Positions 19,633 to 30,429 of a stretch of DNA of 64,000 nucleotides are shown here, piece by piece (position 1 is the stretch's first letter; the number at the start of each line of letters is the position of its first letter). A program made the position numbers and the translations under genes. The notes below the pieces were generated by a model. It made no database searches and had not been told where the DNA came from. It saw only the letters and a list, made by a program, of their open reading frames with translations. Origin of the DNA: Flaccisagitta enflata (lineage: Eukaryota; Chaetognatha; Sagittoidea; Aphragmophora); NCBI GenBank assembly GCA_965153355.1, contig OZ231127.1, forward strand, positions 16,492,001 to 16,556,000, written 5' to 3'.

Positions 19633-20515
19633 GGCGTGTTTCTAGTGACGACAAAAACGCGTTTGTTCCCGTGATACGCGTTTTCAGTGTGTACCACGCG
19701 TATAAAAAAAAAAAAGACGCACCTGGTCATTTTTTGATAGAACAGACAAAAAAAATTGTTCAAAAATTTTTCTAATGAAAGTATTTTAAAGATTTTTTAA
19801 TTTCTTTTCAATCTAGACCAGTCCCAAGTCTGTATCTCAAACCATTTAAAAGTTACAGCCAGTCAAAGACAACTACTATTTTGAGCACATGACAAAATAC
19901 AAGATCATAAAAAAACTGTTTATTGTTTTTTTATCTTATGAAATTACTTTAGAAAAACTTTCAACCATTTTTCAGTCAGAGGAATTTTGAAGATTTTTGA
20001 ATTTTCTTTCATTCTAGACCAATCCCAAGTCTGTATCTCAAACGGTTTAAAAGTTATCACTCATCAAAGTGAAACACTGATTATCTTGAATTCTTTTTCT
20101 CTTATGGAATTGTGAAAACGATTTTTGACTATTTCTACTCTTTTTTTTACTACACCCAAACGCCTCAAGATTAAGAACTTTTTCTTTTTGATTCTCAAAG
20201 CTTAAAAGCTGGGCTTTTCAGCAGTGCAAAACATTTAACTTGAAATCAAAGAAAAAATAGCTAAAATGGTCATTTAAAAGTGCGTCTTTTTTTTTTGATT
20301 CACGTGGTACACATATTTATGAATTTCATCCTTCCTATGAGGGAGTGTGGGAACTGAGTGAGTGAGCCCGTGAACGGAGCGAGCGAGCAAAGTAAGTGTA
20401 GCATAGCGAAGCGCTGCAGAGAGAGTGAGGGAAGTGAGCGGTGCGAGCAAACCAACATAGCGAGCGACCGAGTGGCCCGTTTAAAACGCGGTTGTCTGTG
20501 ACTAGAAACAAACCC
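19633..20515. mobile_element. R1 inverted-repeat element interrupted by a MITE
   Basis: Left GGCGTGTTTCTAGTGAC and right GACTAGAAACAAACCC are inverted ends. The body contains TTTAAAACGCGGTTGTC and degenerate GTGAGTGAGC repeats. It is the reverse-oriented relative of 37853-38115 and is split by the insert at 19692-20309. Confidence 0.75.
19692..20309. mobile_element. Mariner-type MITE, polyA-tipped inverted repeats
   Basis: Left TACCACGCGTAT, A-run, GACGCAC; right GTGCGTC, T-run, GATTCACGTGGTA; TA at both ends. The interior (CATTCTAGACCAATCCCAAG, GTCTGTATCTCAAACGG) is shared with the element at 52894-53331. Confidence 0.8.
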
Positions 20516-20956
20516 ATAGCTAAAGCCAGGAAGAAGACGTCTTCTAATCGATACGTAAAGATAGTTGCATATCTTGTTTCGGTTCTTCATTTCTTTTAAA
20601 AGTTGAGATTTGAGTTAACGTAGCGCAATCAAAAAACATCTAATATCTTTCAGAAGTCAAATCAGTCCATTGCGTTGTTGTTGTTGCCCCGACTCCACTT
20701 TGATAATAGGAACTTTTCGGACAATCATATCGGACAATCATATCGGACAATCATATTTTGATAATAGGGATTTTTCTGACAAAACATCCAGGCCTTTCTT
20801 GTTTAGATCCGTTAGTGTGTTAATTCAGTCATTTATGATTTTATTAGTTTTTTATTGTTTTTTTATCAGTTTCTTTTTCATTAGTTCCTTTTTTGTCAAC
20901 AAGAGAAATCAAGGTCAAGCTAGAGGCCAATTTGTGTTTCTTCTTGATTAAAAAAA

Positions 20957-21091
20957 ATGAATGAATGAATGAATTAATGAATGAATGAATGAATGAATAA
21001 ATGAATGAGTGAATGAATGAATGAATGCATAAATGAATGAAAGAATGGATGAGAAAATGACTGAAAGAAAGAATGGTTGAAAGAATGAATG
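20957..21091. repeat. GAAT tetranucleotide array
   Basis: About 25 tandem GAAT units with scattered changes. Open frames on the minus strand are repeat artefacts. Confidence 0.92.
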
Positions 21092-21281
21092 GCAACGTTT
21101 AAATCCAACAGCGGGGAGAAATTGATACCGAATCCAAAGTAATGAATGCCGAATGCGGGCAAACCGGCGGTGTGGAGTTTGGACGAACTGAAGACAATTT
21201 CTTTAATTAATGACGCGCATTTCGTTGTCGTAACTCGTTTGTGATAATAGCTACATTAGCCTAAAACTCAATTTAAATGAT

Positions 21282-21325
21282 TCACCCGCACGCGACTGGG
21301 GTAGCCGGGTATCCCGCCATGTTTT
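21282..21325 (+). mobile_element. F2 3'-end fragment
   Basis: CACCCGCACGCGACTGGGGT then AGCCGGGTATCCCGCC and ATGTTTTT. Only the tail is present. Confidence 0.65.
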
Positions 21326-21785
21326 TAAGCAATTTCCTGTTGTCAGATATCTGATACGATTTTTGTCAAGTGTATCTTATCTCAGATTGCTTCAATGATA
21401 ACAAGAATCTTGCCGAAGGACATGAAATAACAGCAAAATTTTGCTGTTTCGTTAACGAGGGCATCTGCAACTCTGATAGAAAAAAAAAAGTCGTTACAAT
21501 TGATGAGACCATCCCAGAATACATAATTTCCCTTTTCGACTAATGTATGCGCTGAGTGTCGTCCAGCGCGTTCCAGGCGATGAAAATAATGTCTCAGTTG
21601 CCTGTTAATGTTTTCTCCAGTCCATCTCCCTCCGAGGTGGCGCTCCTGCGTTTCTGCGTTTCTATCTTTTCTTTTCCTTTTTCTTTTCCATCTTCTTCGT
21701 TTTGTTCGTTACTTTTCACTTTTTTATCTTTTTTCCAATCGTTGTGTTCCGCTATTTCTTTGACTCTTTGCCTTTGTTTCTTGTT

Positions 21786-21852
21786 GTTTTTTTTTCCTTT
21801 TCTTTTTCTTTTTCTTTTTCTTTTTCTTTTTCTTTTTCTTTTTCTTTTTCTT
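21786..21852. repeat. TTTTTC hexanucleotide array
   Basis: About ten TTTTTC units in a pyrimidine-rich stretch. Confidence 0.9.
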
Positions 21853-21904
21853 CTTCTTTCTCATTTTCGCCTTCTCTTTCTTCTTTACTTTTTGTCTCCG
21901 GCGT

Positions 21905-22010
21905 TAATGGCACCTCTGTTAGAGGTCGGTTGGTATGTCTGTCTGTCTGTCTGTCTGTCTGACTGTCTGTCTGCCTGTATCTATGTCTGTCTGTCTGTTA
22001 GTCATGTTTG
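21905..22010 (+). mobile_element. F2 fragment with TCTG tract
   Basis: GGCACCTCTGTTAGAGGTCGG then TCTG repeats and GTCATG. It looks like a diverged head plus tract. Confidence 0.4.
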
Positions 22011-22289
22011 GATGAAAAATTGCCAAAAAATGATTGTAAATCACCAAACTATCTCTGAAAACGAACCGCGTTGGTGAAAATTACTGTTGTTCATCACAGA
22101 TACCATTCACATTCTTCATTTGCATTCATCAATTGTATTCTTCAACCTATTTAAAGTCACATTTATCTTCACAATCACCATTCGTCATATCCAACATCAG
22201 AGCTCAAATTAGTTCAATAGATTCAGACAGTTCTGAAAGAGCCTCCACTATGAGCACCCCGTAGTACATTCATCATCCAATTTACAAAA

Positions 22290-22735
22290 ATGGTCAATTG
22301 GGTCATATAATGGCTCAAAATGATGGTCATGGATTAGAGAAACACATTTATGGGAGAAAAAACCTCTTGAGCCCCCTCTAAGGGCCCTTTAAGGGCCCTT
22401 AATGAGTAAAAAAAGAGCAGAAAACGGATTCCCTCAATTATACCATGAAAAACCCTACAATAAATGACCAATTGGGTCATATAATGGCTCAAAATGATGG
22501 TCATGGACTAGAGAAACACATTTTTGGGAGAAAAAACCTCTTGGGCCCCCTCTAAGGGCCCTTTAAGTGCCCTTAATGAGTCAAAAATGGGCATAGAATG
22601 GATTCCCTCAATTATACCATGAAAAACACTACACAAAATGGCCAATTGGGTCATATAATGGTTCAAAATGATGGTCATAGACTAGAGAAACACATTTCTG
22701 GGAGAAAAAACCTCTTGAAGCCCCCTCTAAAGTTG
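22290..22735. repeat. About 174-bp tandem repeat, 2.5 copies
   Basis: Units start near 22290, 22464 and 22639 with TGGTCAATTGGGTCATATAA. Each carries AGAGAAACACATTT, GGGAGAAAAAACCTCTTG and CCCCCTCTAAGGGCCCTTTA. The third unit ends early, inside the CCCCCTCTAA block. The copies are very similar, so recent. Confidence 0.9.
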
Positions 22736-23440
22736 CAAAAACCGCGGAAAATCGCGAAAATCGCGAAAATCGCGTTTTTTCCTCAAAAAAGTAATTTCTT
22801 TTTTGAATATCTCCTATTATGTTCAGATATGTGCCCTAATTTTTTTACCAGATGCCCATTAGGTTGTTGGGATTAGGTGGAGACCTTCAAAACAGGTGGC
22901 AAGGTGGTGGCCTGGGGTTTTTTTTAAAGCATTTTGGGCTCGGGGTCACCCTTCGCCGTAGTACATTCTTTGTTAGCATGCCAACTTTGGAACCTCATAG
23001 CGCGGCCAAAAATCAATGAAATTCAAAAATAAAAGTACCTACATATCCCTTAAGTCATGTATTTTCTGCAGGAAAAATCTCAGCCAAATCTAAGACATTG
23101 AGATTTTTGACCCATGACACCTGACCACCCCCAAAATGGCCGATTTACATAGGGGGAGGGTACTTCCCGACAACCCAGATGGCTGAAATTTTGGCTGAGA
23201 GGTTTTTTGGACTAAACTAGTTAACTGATAAAGAAAAATGGACCAAAATGTCATTTTTCTGGAAAATGCCCTTTAATTTTTAAGATGGATGCGACCTGCT
23301 CCCTGTGGCCTCGAATAGGTCTGATAGAGCTTGGGATATGTCTCACAGAGCTTGCAAAAGGTCTTGGGATAGGTCTAGGGACAGAGCTAGGTATAGGTAT
23401 AGGTTGTAGAATAAATATCAAATAATCCCAGATGCGCTAT
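22736..23440. other. Intergenic, nothing recognised
   Basis: Continues in the style of the 174-bp unit (AAATGGCCGATT, GAAATTTTGGCTGAGAGG) without clear copies. It contains ATCGCGAAAATCGCG and a run of GATAGGTCT/ATAGGTATAGG near 23310-23405. Confidence 0.35.
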
Positions 23441-23707
23441 CTTGGTCCGTACATCCGGCCTTGTTTCTTCTTCTTTCTCTCCTCCATCACGACTTCAACA
23501 TAAAATGGGATGCAGCGATGGTTTTGTTGTTTCCAAAACACAACAGAAAAACTTCTCACTATCCACTTTACTTGTTTTTGTTTTGTTCATTTCAATAAAT
23601 CGTCGCGTAGGCGGCATTTTACCCCTTTTGCCATTTCTGTTGTCTTTTCATGGGGTAGTTGGATCGGGCAGCATCCCAAAATTGATCATTGCCGAGTTTC
23701 TAAGAGC

Positions 23708-23875
23708 AATAAGGCCGTAAACACTCCCCCCAGTCGCGGACGAGTGGGCGGGAGCGGAATAGCGAAAAAACGCTCGATGTTTGCTTTGGTTACCGACCGA
23801 CCGACCAACCAACCGACCGACCGGCCGACCGACCGACCGACCAACATGTTCTAGAGTCGCGTCTCCGCGTCTAAA
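23708..23875 (-). mobile_element. F2 element
   Basis: AATAAGGCCGTAAACACTCC, AGTCGCGGACGAGTGGGCGG, an ACCGACCGACC tract, then TAGAGTCGCGTCTCCGCGTC. Complete, minus strand. An isolated CATCCGGCCTTGTTTC tail also lies at 23448-23463. Confidence 0.85.
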
Positions 23876-23991
23876 TAAAAATTAGGCCTAAATACTTGGT
23901 TTTGGGCCTTAAATCTGGAAATTGAGTATCGAAGCTACGATTTGGTACTACCGCCCAAAAAAAAAAAACGAAAGTACAGTTAAGATGTTCT

Positions 23992-24182
23992 ATAGTCGCT
24001 TGCTAAGCGACACTACACCTTGCTTTGTTCGTCTGTCGGTTAGTCAGTTGGTCTGTCACGCCTTACTTTTATCATGTCTCGGCGGTCTTTCGTCTCACTG
24101 CTCCCGCCCAATTGCTCTGGTCACTTCTTCTGCAGGCCCTGCCCACCCGCACGCGACTGGTGTTGCGGTGTATCCGACCTTT
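23992..24182 (+). mobile_element. F2 element
   Basis: The head TAGTCGCTTGCTAAGCGACA, a GTCTGTCGG tract, TGCTCCCGCCCAATTGC, and the end CGCACGCGACTGGTGTTGC with TGTATCCGACCTTTTT. Confidence 0.8.
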
Positions 24183-24270
24183 TTATTGCAAAATAGTGTG
24201 GCTTGGTCGTCAGGAACAGCTGACCATCGCGCTACCCCGCGCATTTCACGCTCTTCTTCCCTCCTGCCAG

Positions 24271-24417
24271 TTTTTAGTCGCGGACACGGGACTCTACACC
24301 TTGCCGTGTCGGTCGGTATGTCGGTATGTCCGTCATATTTTTGAATTCCGGGCGGTTTTCACATTACTGCTCCTGCCCAACCGTGCGCGACTGGATTGCC
24401 GTGTATCCGGCCTAGTT
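24271..24417 (+). mobile_element. F2 element
   Basis: TTTTTAGTCGCGGACACGGG, CTACACCTTGCCGTGTCGG, TTGAATTCCGGGCGG, CTCCTGCCCAACCG, and GCCGTGTATCCGGCC then TAGTT. Compact complete copy 90 bp after the previous one. Confidence 0.88.
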
Positions 24418-24613
24418 TTCATTGTTCGCGCACTTCCTCCACTAGAGGTCGCTTTCTTGGCTAGTCTCAGAAACGGGGGAATTTTCTTTCTTTATGTGCT
24501 CTCTCGACCGAACTTGGAGTTTTCGCACTCAGAGTTAAATTGAGTGTTTGCCATTAAATTTGGAATTCCACAGCCTCGTAAATGACTAGAAATGACATAT
24601 TGACAGACAACGT

Positions 24614-24672
24614 GGGGAAAAAACGAGAGAGAGAGAGAGAGAGTCAGAGAGAGAGAGAGAGTCAGAGAGACA
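24614..24672. repeat. GA-rich array
   Basis: GAGAGA runs broken by two GTCAGA interruptions. Confidence 0.85.
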
Positions 24673-25246
24673 GTTTTACTGGTATACTGCAAGAGAAAAG
24701 CAGAAAGACATTTCAGTTTAAAAGCTGTGACAGACAATTTCTTTGAAATGCCTTCCCCGCCGTTTTTTCCCTTATTTTTCTTTTTGTTTCTTTTCTTTTT
24801 CTTTTTCTTTTTTTTTTTTTGCGAGTCATTCTTCCAATCTTTCATTTTGCCTTTCCCTTTACAATTTTTCTCCTCGTCATTAAACTCATTATATGCTCGC
24901 AATGACGCATTTAGTCATTTAGTCGTTTAGTCACGTTTCTTTCTAAGCTTATCTTCATGGAATTGAAATCATAAAACCGCGCTTTTGGTTCTGGGGTGGT
25001 CATCGGGAAAATACAGCTAAATGTTTTGTCTTTTGTGATCTGCACACCGCTCCCTCAATATGCCCATTGCAGTTGCGGCGGTAAAAACATTGTCATTTAC
25101 GATTTTTTCCCTTCTTTAATGGTTTCTAATTCCAATTGTTCATCAGTTTGTTTACCGTCCACTGCGATCGTCCGCCATCGTCAATTGTTTATCATAAACT
25201 GTGTTGTTTTCCCCGTTTTTCGTTCTTTTTATTTTTCATAGTGGTA

Positions 25247-25449
25247 TTTTTAGTTGCGGACACGCAACTCTATAAGAGGCTTTGTCCGTCCGTCGGTCGG
25301 TCCGTCGGTCCGTCGGTCCGTCCGTCGGTCCATGGACACGAGTCGAAAAGTGAGGAAATGAGCGTTTTAGAACATTTCTAGTTGCGGACAGTTGCATTTC
25401 CGCCCCTGCCCACCCGTCCGCAACAGATGGCCGTGTATCCGGCCTTGTT
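25247..25449 (+). mobile_element. F2 element, AGTTGC subfamily
   Basis: TTTTTAGTTGCGGACACGCA then ACTCTATAAGAGGC, CCGTCGGTCGG tract, GAGTCGAAAAGTGAGG, CGCCCCTGCCCACCCG and the end GGCCGTGTATCCGGCC then TTGTT. The paired T:A head substitution is clear. Confidence 0.9.
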
Positions 25450-25475
25450 TCCCGGCATTTCCGTTTTTTCCAAAT

Positions 25476-25477
25476 GA

Positions 25478-25564
<87 letters not shown>
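25476..25564. repeat. CT dinucleotide array
   Basis: About 44 CT units just after the F2 copy. Confidence 0.95.
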
Positions 25565-25567
<3 letters not shown>

Positions 25568-25649
25568 TTTCTTTCCTTTATTCAGCTCTCATCTTTCAAA
25601 ACAATCTTTGTTTGTGCTGTGGTTATACTGTGCAACTGTGGTCTTGTGG

Positions 25650-26815
25650 GCATGAAGACCGCGATGAAATTCTTTTAAATGTTTTGTTCTGCGTTCCAAA
25701 GCGTGAAAAATATTTTGGCTTTTTCTTGCCATCAACTCTGTTCAAGATGAAATCTGTCACTTTTCGGTTAGAACACAATGGAAGGCGTAAGATAGACTGA
25801 TCAACAAGCCTGTCCGACCAGTACCCTAACAACCAGCTGCCACCACGAAAAAGTCGCACTCAACTAATCCAAGAAAATGTGATGTAAGAACATTGAAATA
25901 AAACTTGCATGGTAAGAACCAAGAAATAAAACTTGGAATGTAAGACGGCAAGTCCCCCAGAAAAACAGCAATTGCTTCAGCCTACTTTAAGTTAAATATG
26001 ATGCATAAATCTGGGGAGGGTTGGTCATTCAGAACTATCATGATTTTAAGGGTTTTAGGGAGTCTAAGGACTCAATGGGCTTGATATGAATCACATTACA
26101 TGAGAAAATTCGAACTCGAGTTATCCCTCATCTGAAAACATTTGTTTTCTCACCTCTTGGAAAGGTAACAACATTTCAGCTGCTCTTGAGGAAAAGTTGA
26201 TAAATTTTAGAGTTCAGTCACTGATGTAAATTTCTTGTACTGAAGCTAATTCCCTGATTAGCTGCTTAAACATTCTAAGCTATGCCATTGGTTGCCACGA
26301 TTTTCCCCTATGTGACGTAAAATTTATGACTCTTAACAACATATGATGCACCAACCAATGAGCGTTCATAACATGACCCAACAACCAATCACAGCTGAGC
26401 CTGAATGTGGCGCTAGTAGTCATGTTAGTTGGGCCACACTCAGGCTTGAGAACAACCAGCCTCAAAGAAAGTGAGGACTTAATAAATTGTATAAAATCTC
26501 CTAAGAAGGATCGCGAATACTAGCATTGGAGTGAATTCGACAATCAATAAACAGTGGAGAATGAAAAAAACATGCCAGCTTCTTAATGATCTTACTACCA
26601 GCCACACAGTTCTCCCAATGCTCAGCTGTCATGTTATTGAGGAATGGAGGCAGAAATTGCTGGTGTTTAGAAAAAAAACATAAGGCTAATTACAGTCTCC
26701 CTACATAAATCCCCTCATTAATGTTTTCTTCGGTCAGGTAGACACTGTCTGCACTTAATGAGCTAATTTACACCTCAACATAGCCTCTAAAGGGTGATTT
26801 GATAGACAATATATA
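25650..26815. other. Mostly unique DNA with CCAAT-type motifs
   Basis: No gene is supported. Three CCAAT-like motifs (ATTGG at about 26286, ACCAATGAG at about 26354, ACCAATCAC at about 26384) precede GTATAAAAT at about 26489. That spacing would suit a plus-strand promoter, but no exon follows before the F1 element at 26820. A TGGCGCTAG..GGGCCACACTCAGGC stretch mirrors GCCTGAATGTGGCGC at 26399. Confidence 0.3.
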
Positions 26816-26819
26816 AGAA

Positions 26820-27362
26820 ACTAGTCATCCAAGGATCGCACATGGTCAGCGGTACCCGATGCCCTGCTGGGAGTGATCCAGTGAAAAAGTGGAGTGAGAG
26901 CAGGGCAGCGGCCCCAAAGGGCCGATGTCCTGTAGAACACAGGGGGGAATTTCCATACGTCCTGAGGGGGCATATTTCAGGCCTTAGATGACTGATTTAG
27001 ACCGCTGAAGGCATATTTGAAGGCTGGATGGCAGAATCAAGGCTTGGAGAGCCGATTTGAGTTTTGGAGGGCAAATTCAAGCTATGGAGGGCTGATTTTA
27101 TGCTTGGAGGGCTAATTTAAGGTCTGGAAGGCAGATTTGAGGTCTGGAGGACAGATTGGAGGTGGGGGGGGGGCTGATTTGAAGCCTGGAAAGCTGATTT
27201 GAGGCCTGGAGGGCTGAATTGAGGGCTGGGAGGGCAAGTTTGAGGGCTGGGAGAGCGAATTTGAGGCCAGCCAGGGGGGGGGGATGGACGGACGGACGGA
27301 CATATGGAAATTCCCCCCTGTGTTCTACAGGACATCGGCCCTTTGGGGCCGCTGCCCAAAAA
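26820..27362 (+). mobile_element. F1 element, complete (CATCCAAGGATCGCA head)
   Basis: The head AACTAGTCATCCAAGGATCG, GGTCAGCGGTACCCGAT and stem GCCCTGCT/AGCAGGGC lead to the arm CAGCGGCCCCAAAGGGCCG and TCCTGTAGAACACAGG. An array of 20-21-bp units (TTTGAGGCCTGGAGGGCTGA) follows, then G-run, GGACGGACGGACGG, the mirrored arm and CCGCTGCCCAAAAA. Confidence 0.9.
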
Positions 27363-27802
27363 GCAGCAAAATAGTGGCATTTTTGTGAAAAAACCGTTGA
27401 CATTTTTTCCCATGACTCTTCATTTCATATCATAACATTTTTCTGAAAATCAATACAATTTTGTTGCTTCCCTAGCCGTTGATATTCTCCATCAGGGTTC
27501 CTAATAAGATGACAAAGCGATGCAGGGGCCGGATTTTCATTATTATAATCAGGGGAGTGGTCAAAAGCTATGTACCTTAGGTGACAAAGATAATTTACAT
27601 AATGACGGAAAAATCAGAAAAAAATAGTATTTTGTGTGTAAAAATCATAGAAAACTGTTACCGAAGTACTAAAGCATCTTAACAATGATCATTGATGGTG
27701 ACTTAGTAAAAAAATTCACTCACAGGCAATTATACAACCGAGAAAGCCATCTTACTTGAGGCCAACTACTAAGAAAAAAAACTTTTAATCTAACTTTTTC
27801 CT

Positions 27803-27950
27803 GTGGTCGAAATTATAAGACAGCCAAATGCAGGGATTATTTGCATTTTCAAATACATAGTTCTCTTAGGAATCGAATTTGGAAGAGAACTATGTTTTTC
27901 GTTTTTTCATTCTTTTGTTTTCTATGCAAACTTATAATTTCGACCAGCAC
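27803..27950. mobile_element. Small foldback element
   Basis: GTGGTCGAAATTATAAG and CTTATAATTTCGACCAGCAC are inverted. A second internal pair, ATAGTTCTCTT / AAGAGAACTAT, flanks a short loop at about 27865-27893. A 148-bp MITE-like unit. Confidence 0.6.
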
Positions 27951-28597
27951 CCTGTCAGTGGACAAAAAAGAAATTTGTAGAAATTTATAGTACAACATCT
28001 TCAGAAATATTGGCAAAATCTGAGTTTCTTGCTAAGGGGAAGCAAATTTTACTTTCTAATATCATGTATGTCTAATCTCAATCACTTTTATTCATTTGTT
28101 TTTCTATCTTAATTTTCACATTTTTTCCATTTTGACGCAAGTTGATACCCTAAATGTTGGCTTCGTGGGCACGCTGTCGTAAGAACTTTATAATAGACTT
28201 CTTGGAGAAATGTCTCGGGATCGGTCATAAAACGCGCTAAATTCTGACAATTCCTAGGCTAGTATGGTACTACCTCGGAAAAAAAGTTTGGTCACACCTG
28301 TAGAATGTTAAGATTTATTTATAAGATATGAAACAAATCTTGATATAAAGAGTGTTAGTATGACCCATAACCTTATTTCTTCACAGAATGTCTTTGGCCA
28401 GGTCTTCTGTATTAATTCAAGAGCTTTTATAGAGGCTTGGGGATGATCTTATTCCACTGTGTGTGTGCAAATTTTGCATACCCATCAATCTGGAAGCAGC
28501 TTCATAGTTTTGCTCGTCATTTTGAAATGGTTAAAGCTACAGTAAGCAGATTGCGCTCACTTTTTAGATTTTTTGATGTTGAATAATTTTTTTAGTC

Positions 28598-28796
28598 TTT
28601 TTAGTCGCGTGCACGCGCCTCAGCAACCCGCTTTGTCCGTTGGTCGGTTGGTTGGTTGGTTGGTCGCTTACATTTTATTTTTTTTTACGATTTTATTTCA
28701 TTTACCTGACTGCTCCTGCCCAAATGGTCTAGTGACCTCAAATATGGCCCCTGCCCACCCGCACGCGACTTTGGTAGCCGTGTAGCCGGCCTTGTT
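28598..28796 (+). mobile_element. F2 element nested in the mariner-type element
   Basis: TTTTAGTCGCGTGCACGCGC, GTTGGTCGGTTGG tract, CTGCTCCTGCCCAAATGG, CACCCGCACGCGACTTTGG, then GCCGTGTAGCCGGCC and TTGTT. Confidence 0.9.
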
Positions 28797-29009
28797 AAGA
28801 AAAAACTTTTTAGCTGCTCTGGAAGCCAAAATATCCTAAGAAGAAGGTAATGGTGATCTTTTTTATTTTCTATTGTTATCTTTTTTACAAATTTTGAAAG
28901 TAACCGTTTTCACTCTATTGCTTGCCATTTCTAAATGCTTTAAGCTACAGGATCCAAACTGCACTCATTTTGAAGATTATTTGAACCAGATTATTTTCTT
29001 TTTTCTAAA

Positions 29010-30429
29010 AAAGTATCTAGAGCAAAAGTAGGTAGACAGTATACTAGTTAGCTAGTTTATTCAAAAATAATCTTTAAAAAACCTCTCAAATATGTTATAC
29101 AGTTAAGCTTCACTAGAAGGCATCTCGAGGGACCGGTTGATTTCATGCCTTCAAGGCGGGGTGCCTTATAGCCAAGCATGTACATTTATGCACCATACTG
29201 AATACATAAGGCTCAAATATGCTTTACTTATTCTATCTTTTGGTTTGATACACAATTAAATAGGCATAGATGGATACTTTGAAGTGACAACAAAAAATAT
29301 TTGGATCTTCCTTCACTTTTTGCAAAAAAGTTTCACCTTATCTTTATTCATTTACAAGCTCGTCACTTAACTTACCATGAACAAGACCAGACATTTTGAA
29401 ACTTTATGGACTTGACTATTCTTACACCTTTTGCTCTAATGACATTCAATGGTTGAAAATGTCATTCAGACACTAACATGTCATCATCGATCTCTTATTG
29501 GCATGGATTCATCGGCTAATTGACTTTCACTCTTCTTCTTCATCATCTCCCTCCTCTCTCTTCACTTGCTCTTTTCATCATCAGTAAACCTCTTCGTCGT
29601 CATTGGTATTCCTCCTCATCATCATTATTGCTCTCATCGGTATTTCTTCTTTGTCTTTTGCCTTATCTTCCACACTTAGCTTATCCACCTCCCCATCCTT
29701 AATACAATTTGTTTCTCAGATGCCTTTAAAGCGAGCAAAATATTCAGCAAAAAAAACATTTTTGATGCGCTATAGTGAAAATTGCCTAATAGGCGGGTGC
29801 CTTATATGCAAGGCTTATCAACAAAAGAATTAAGAGAAAAAAGTTGGGACTTTCCAAATCATGCCTTGATGCGACGGATGCCTTATTAGCGGGTGCGCTC
29901 TAGTGAAGCTCGACTGTATATGTAGTTTTATATGTTTAAGTGACAGTAACTCTTTGAATATGGGTTTTTAAACGTTTCCAAATAAGTTTAATGTATAAAT
30001 ACATTAAGACTCTCCCCTCCTTGAAAATTGTTAAAGATCATTCATGTCAGTCAATTCTATGTGCTCTCGCAAAGCCTTATTTTCAACCACAATGAGTGAA
30101 TAGGGCTGGAATCAGGTATGAAAATGTAACAAGTGGTTGGTGTTGTAGCAGGGATAAAAAATTAGATGAAAAAACCTTCAATCTGTTTAAAGAATGACTT
30201 TAATACTAAAAGCAGAAGTCTAGATGCAATATTTTGACTACTTTTCATTTGGGGTATCAATCTTGTTTTGCTTGTCATTTCTAAACGGCTTGAGCTGGAC
30301 AGATGCGGTTGGCGGCATTAGGTCAGAAATTTGAAGTAGTTTCAGAATCTCACCGATTTTTATATAGACTTATTATTCTAAGCAGGGTTATTGTTATAAA
30401 CGCTTGTCTACATACTTATGCTCTAGATA
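29010..30429. mobile_element. Second-level nested Tc1-like element
   Basis: TATCTAGAGCAAAAGTAGG at the left and CATACTTATGCTCTAGATAG at the right match the termini of 31139-31737. The right 200 bp are also similar to the left part of that element (reverse orientation). It carries the Tigger-type MITE below. Confidence 0.7.
29098..29918. mobile_element. Third-level nested Tigger/pogo-type element
   Basis: TACAGTTAAGCTTCACTAGA and TCTAGTGAAGCTCGACTGTA are inverted ends bounded by TA. Inside, GGCACCCCGCCTTGAAGG-type and GCGGGTGCCTTATATGC blocks mirror each other. No intact ORF. Confidence 0.8.

Noticed and set aside
23510-23720. Plus-strand frame starting MGCSDGFVVSKTQQKNFSL with hydrophobic runs
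   Set aside because: Protein-like at first sight, but it lies between an F2 tail and an F2 element, has no acceptor or donor, and ends inside the F2 copy.
26280-26500. CCAAT boxes and GTATAAAAT as a promoter
   Set aside because: Motifs this short are expected by chance, and no transcript start or exon follows on the plus strand.
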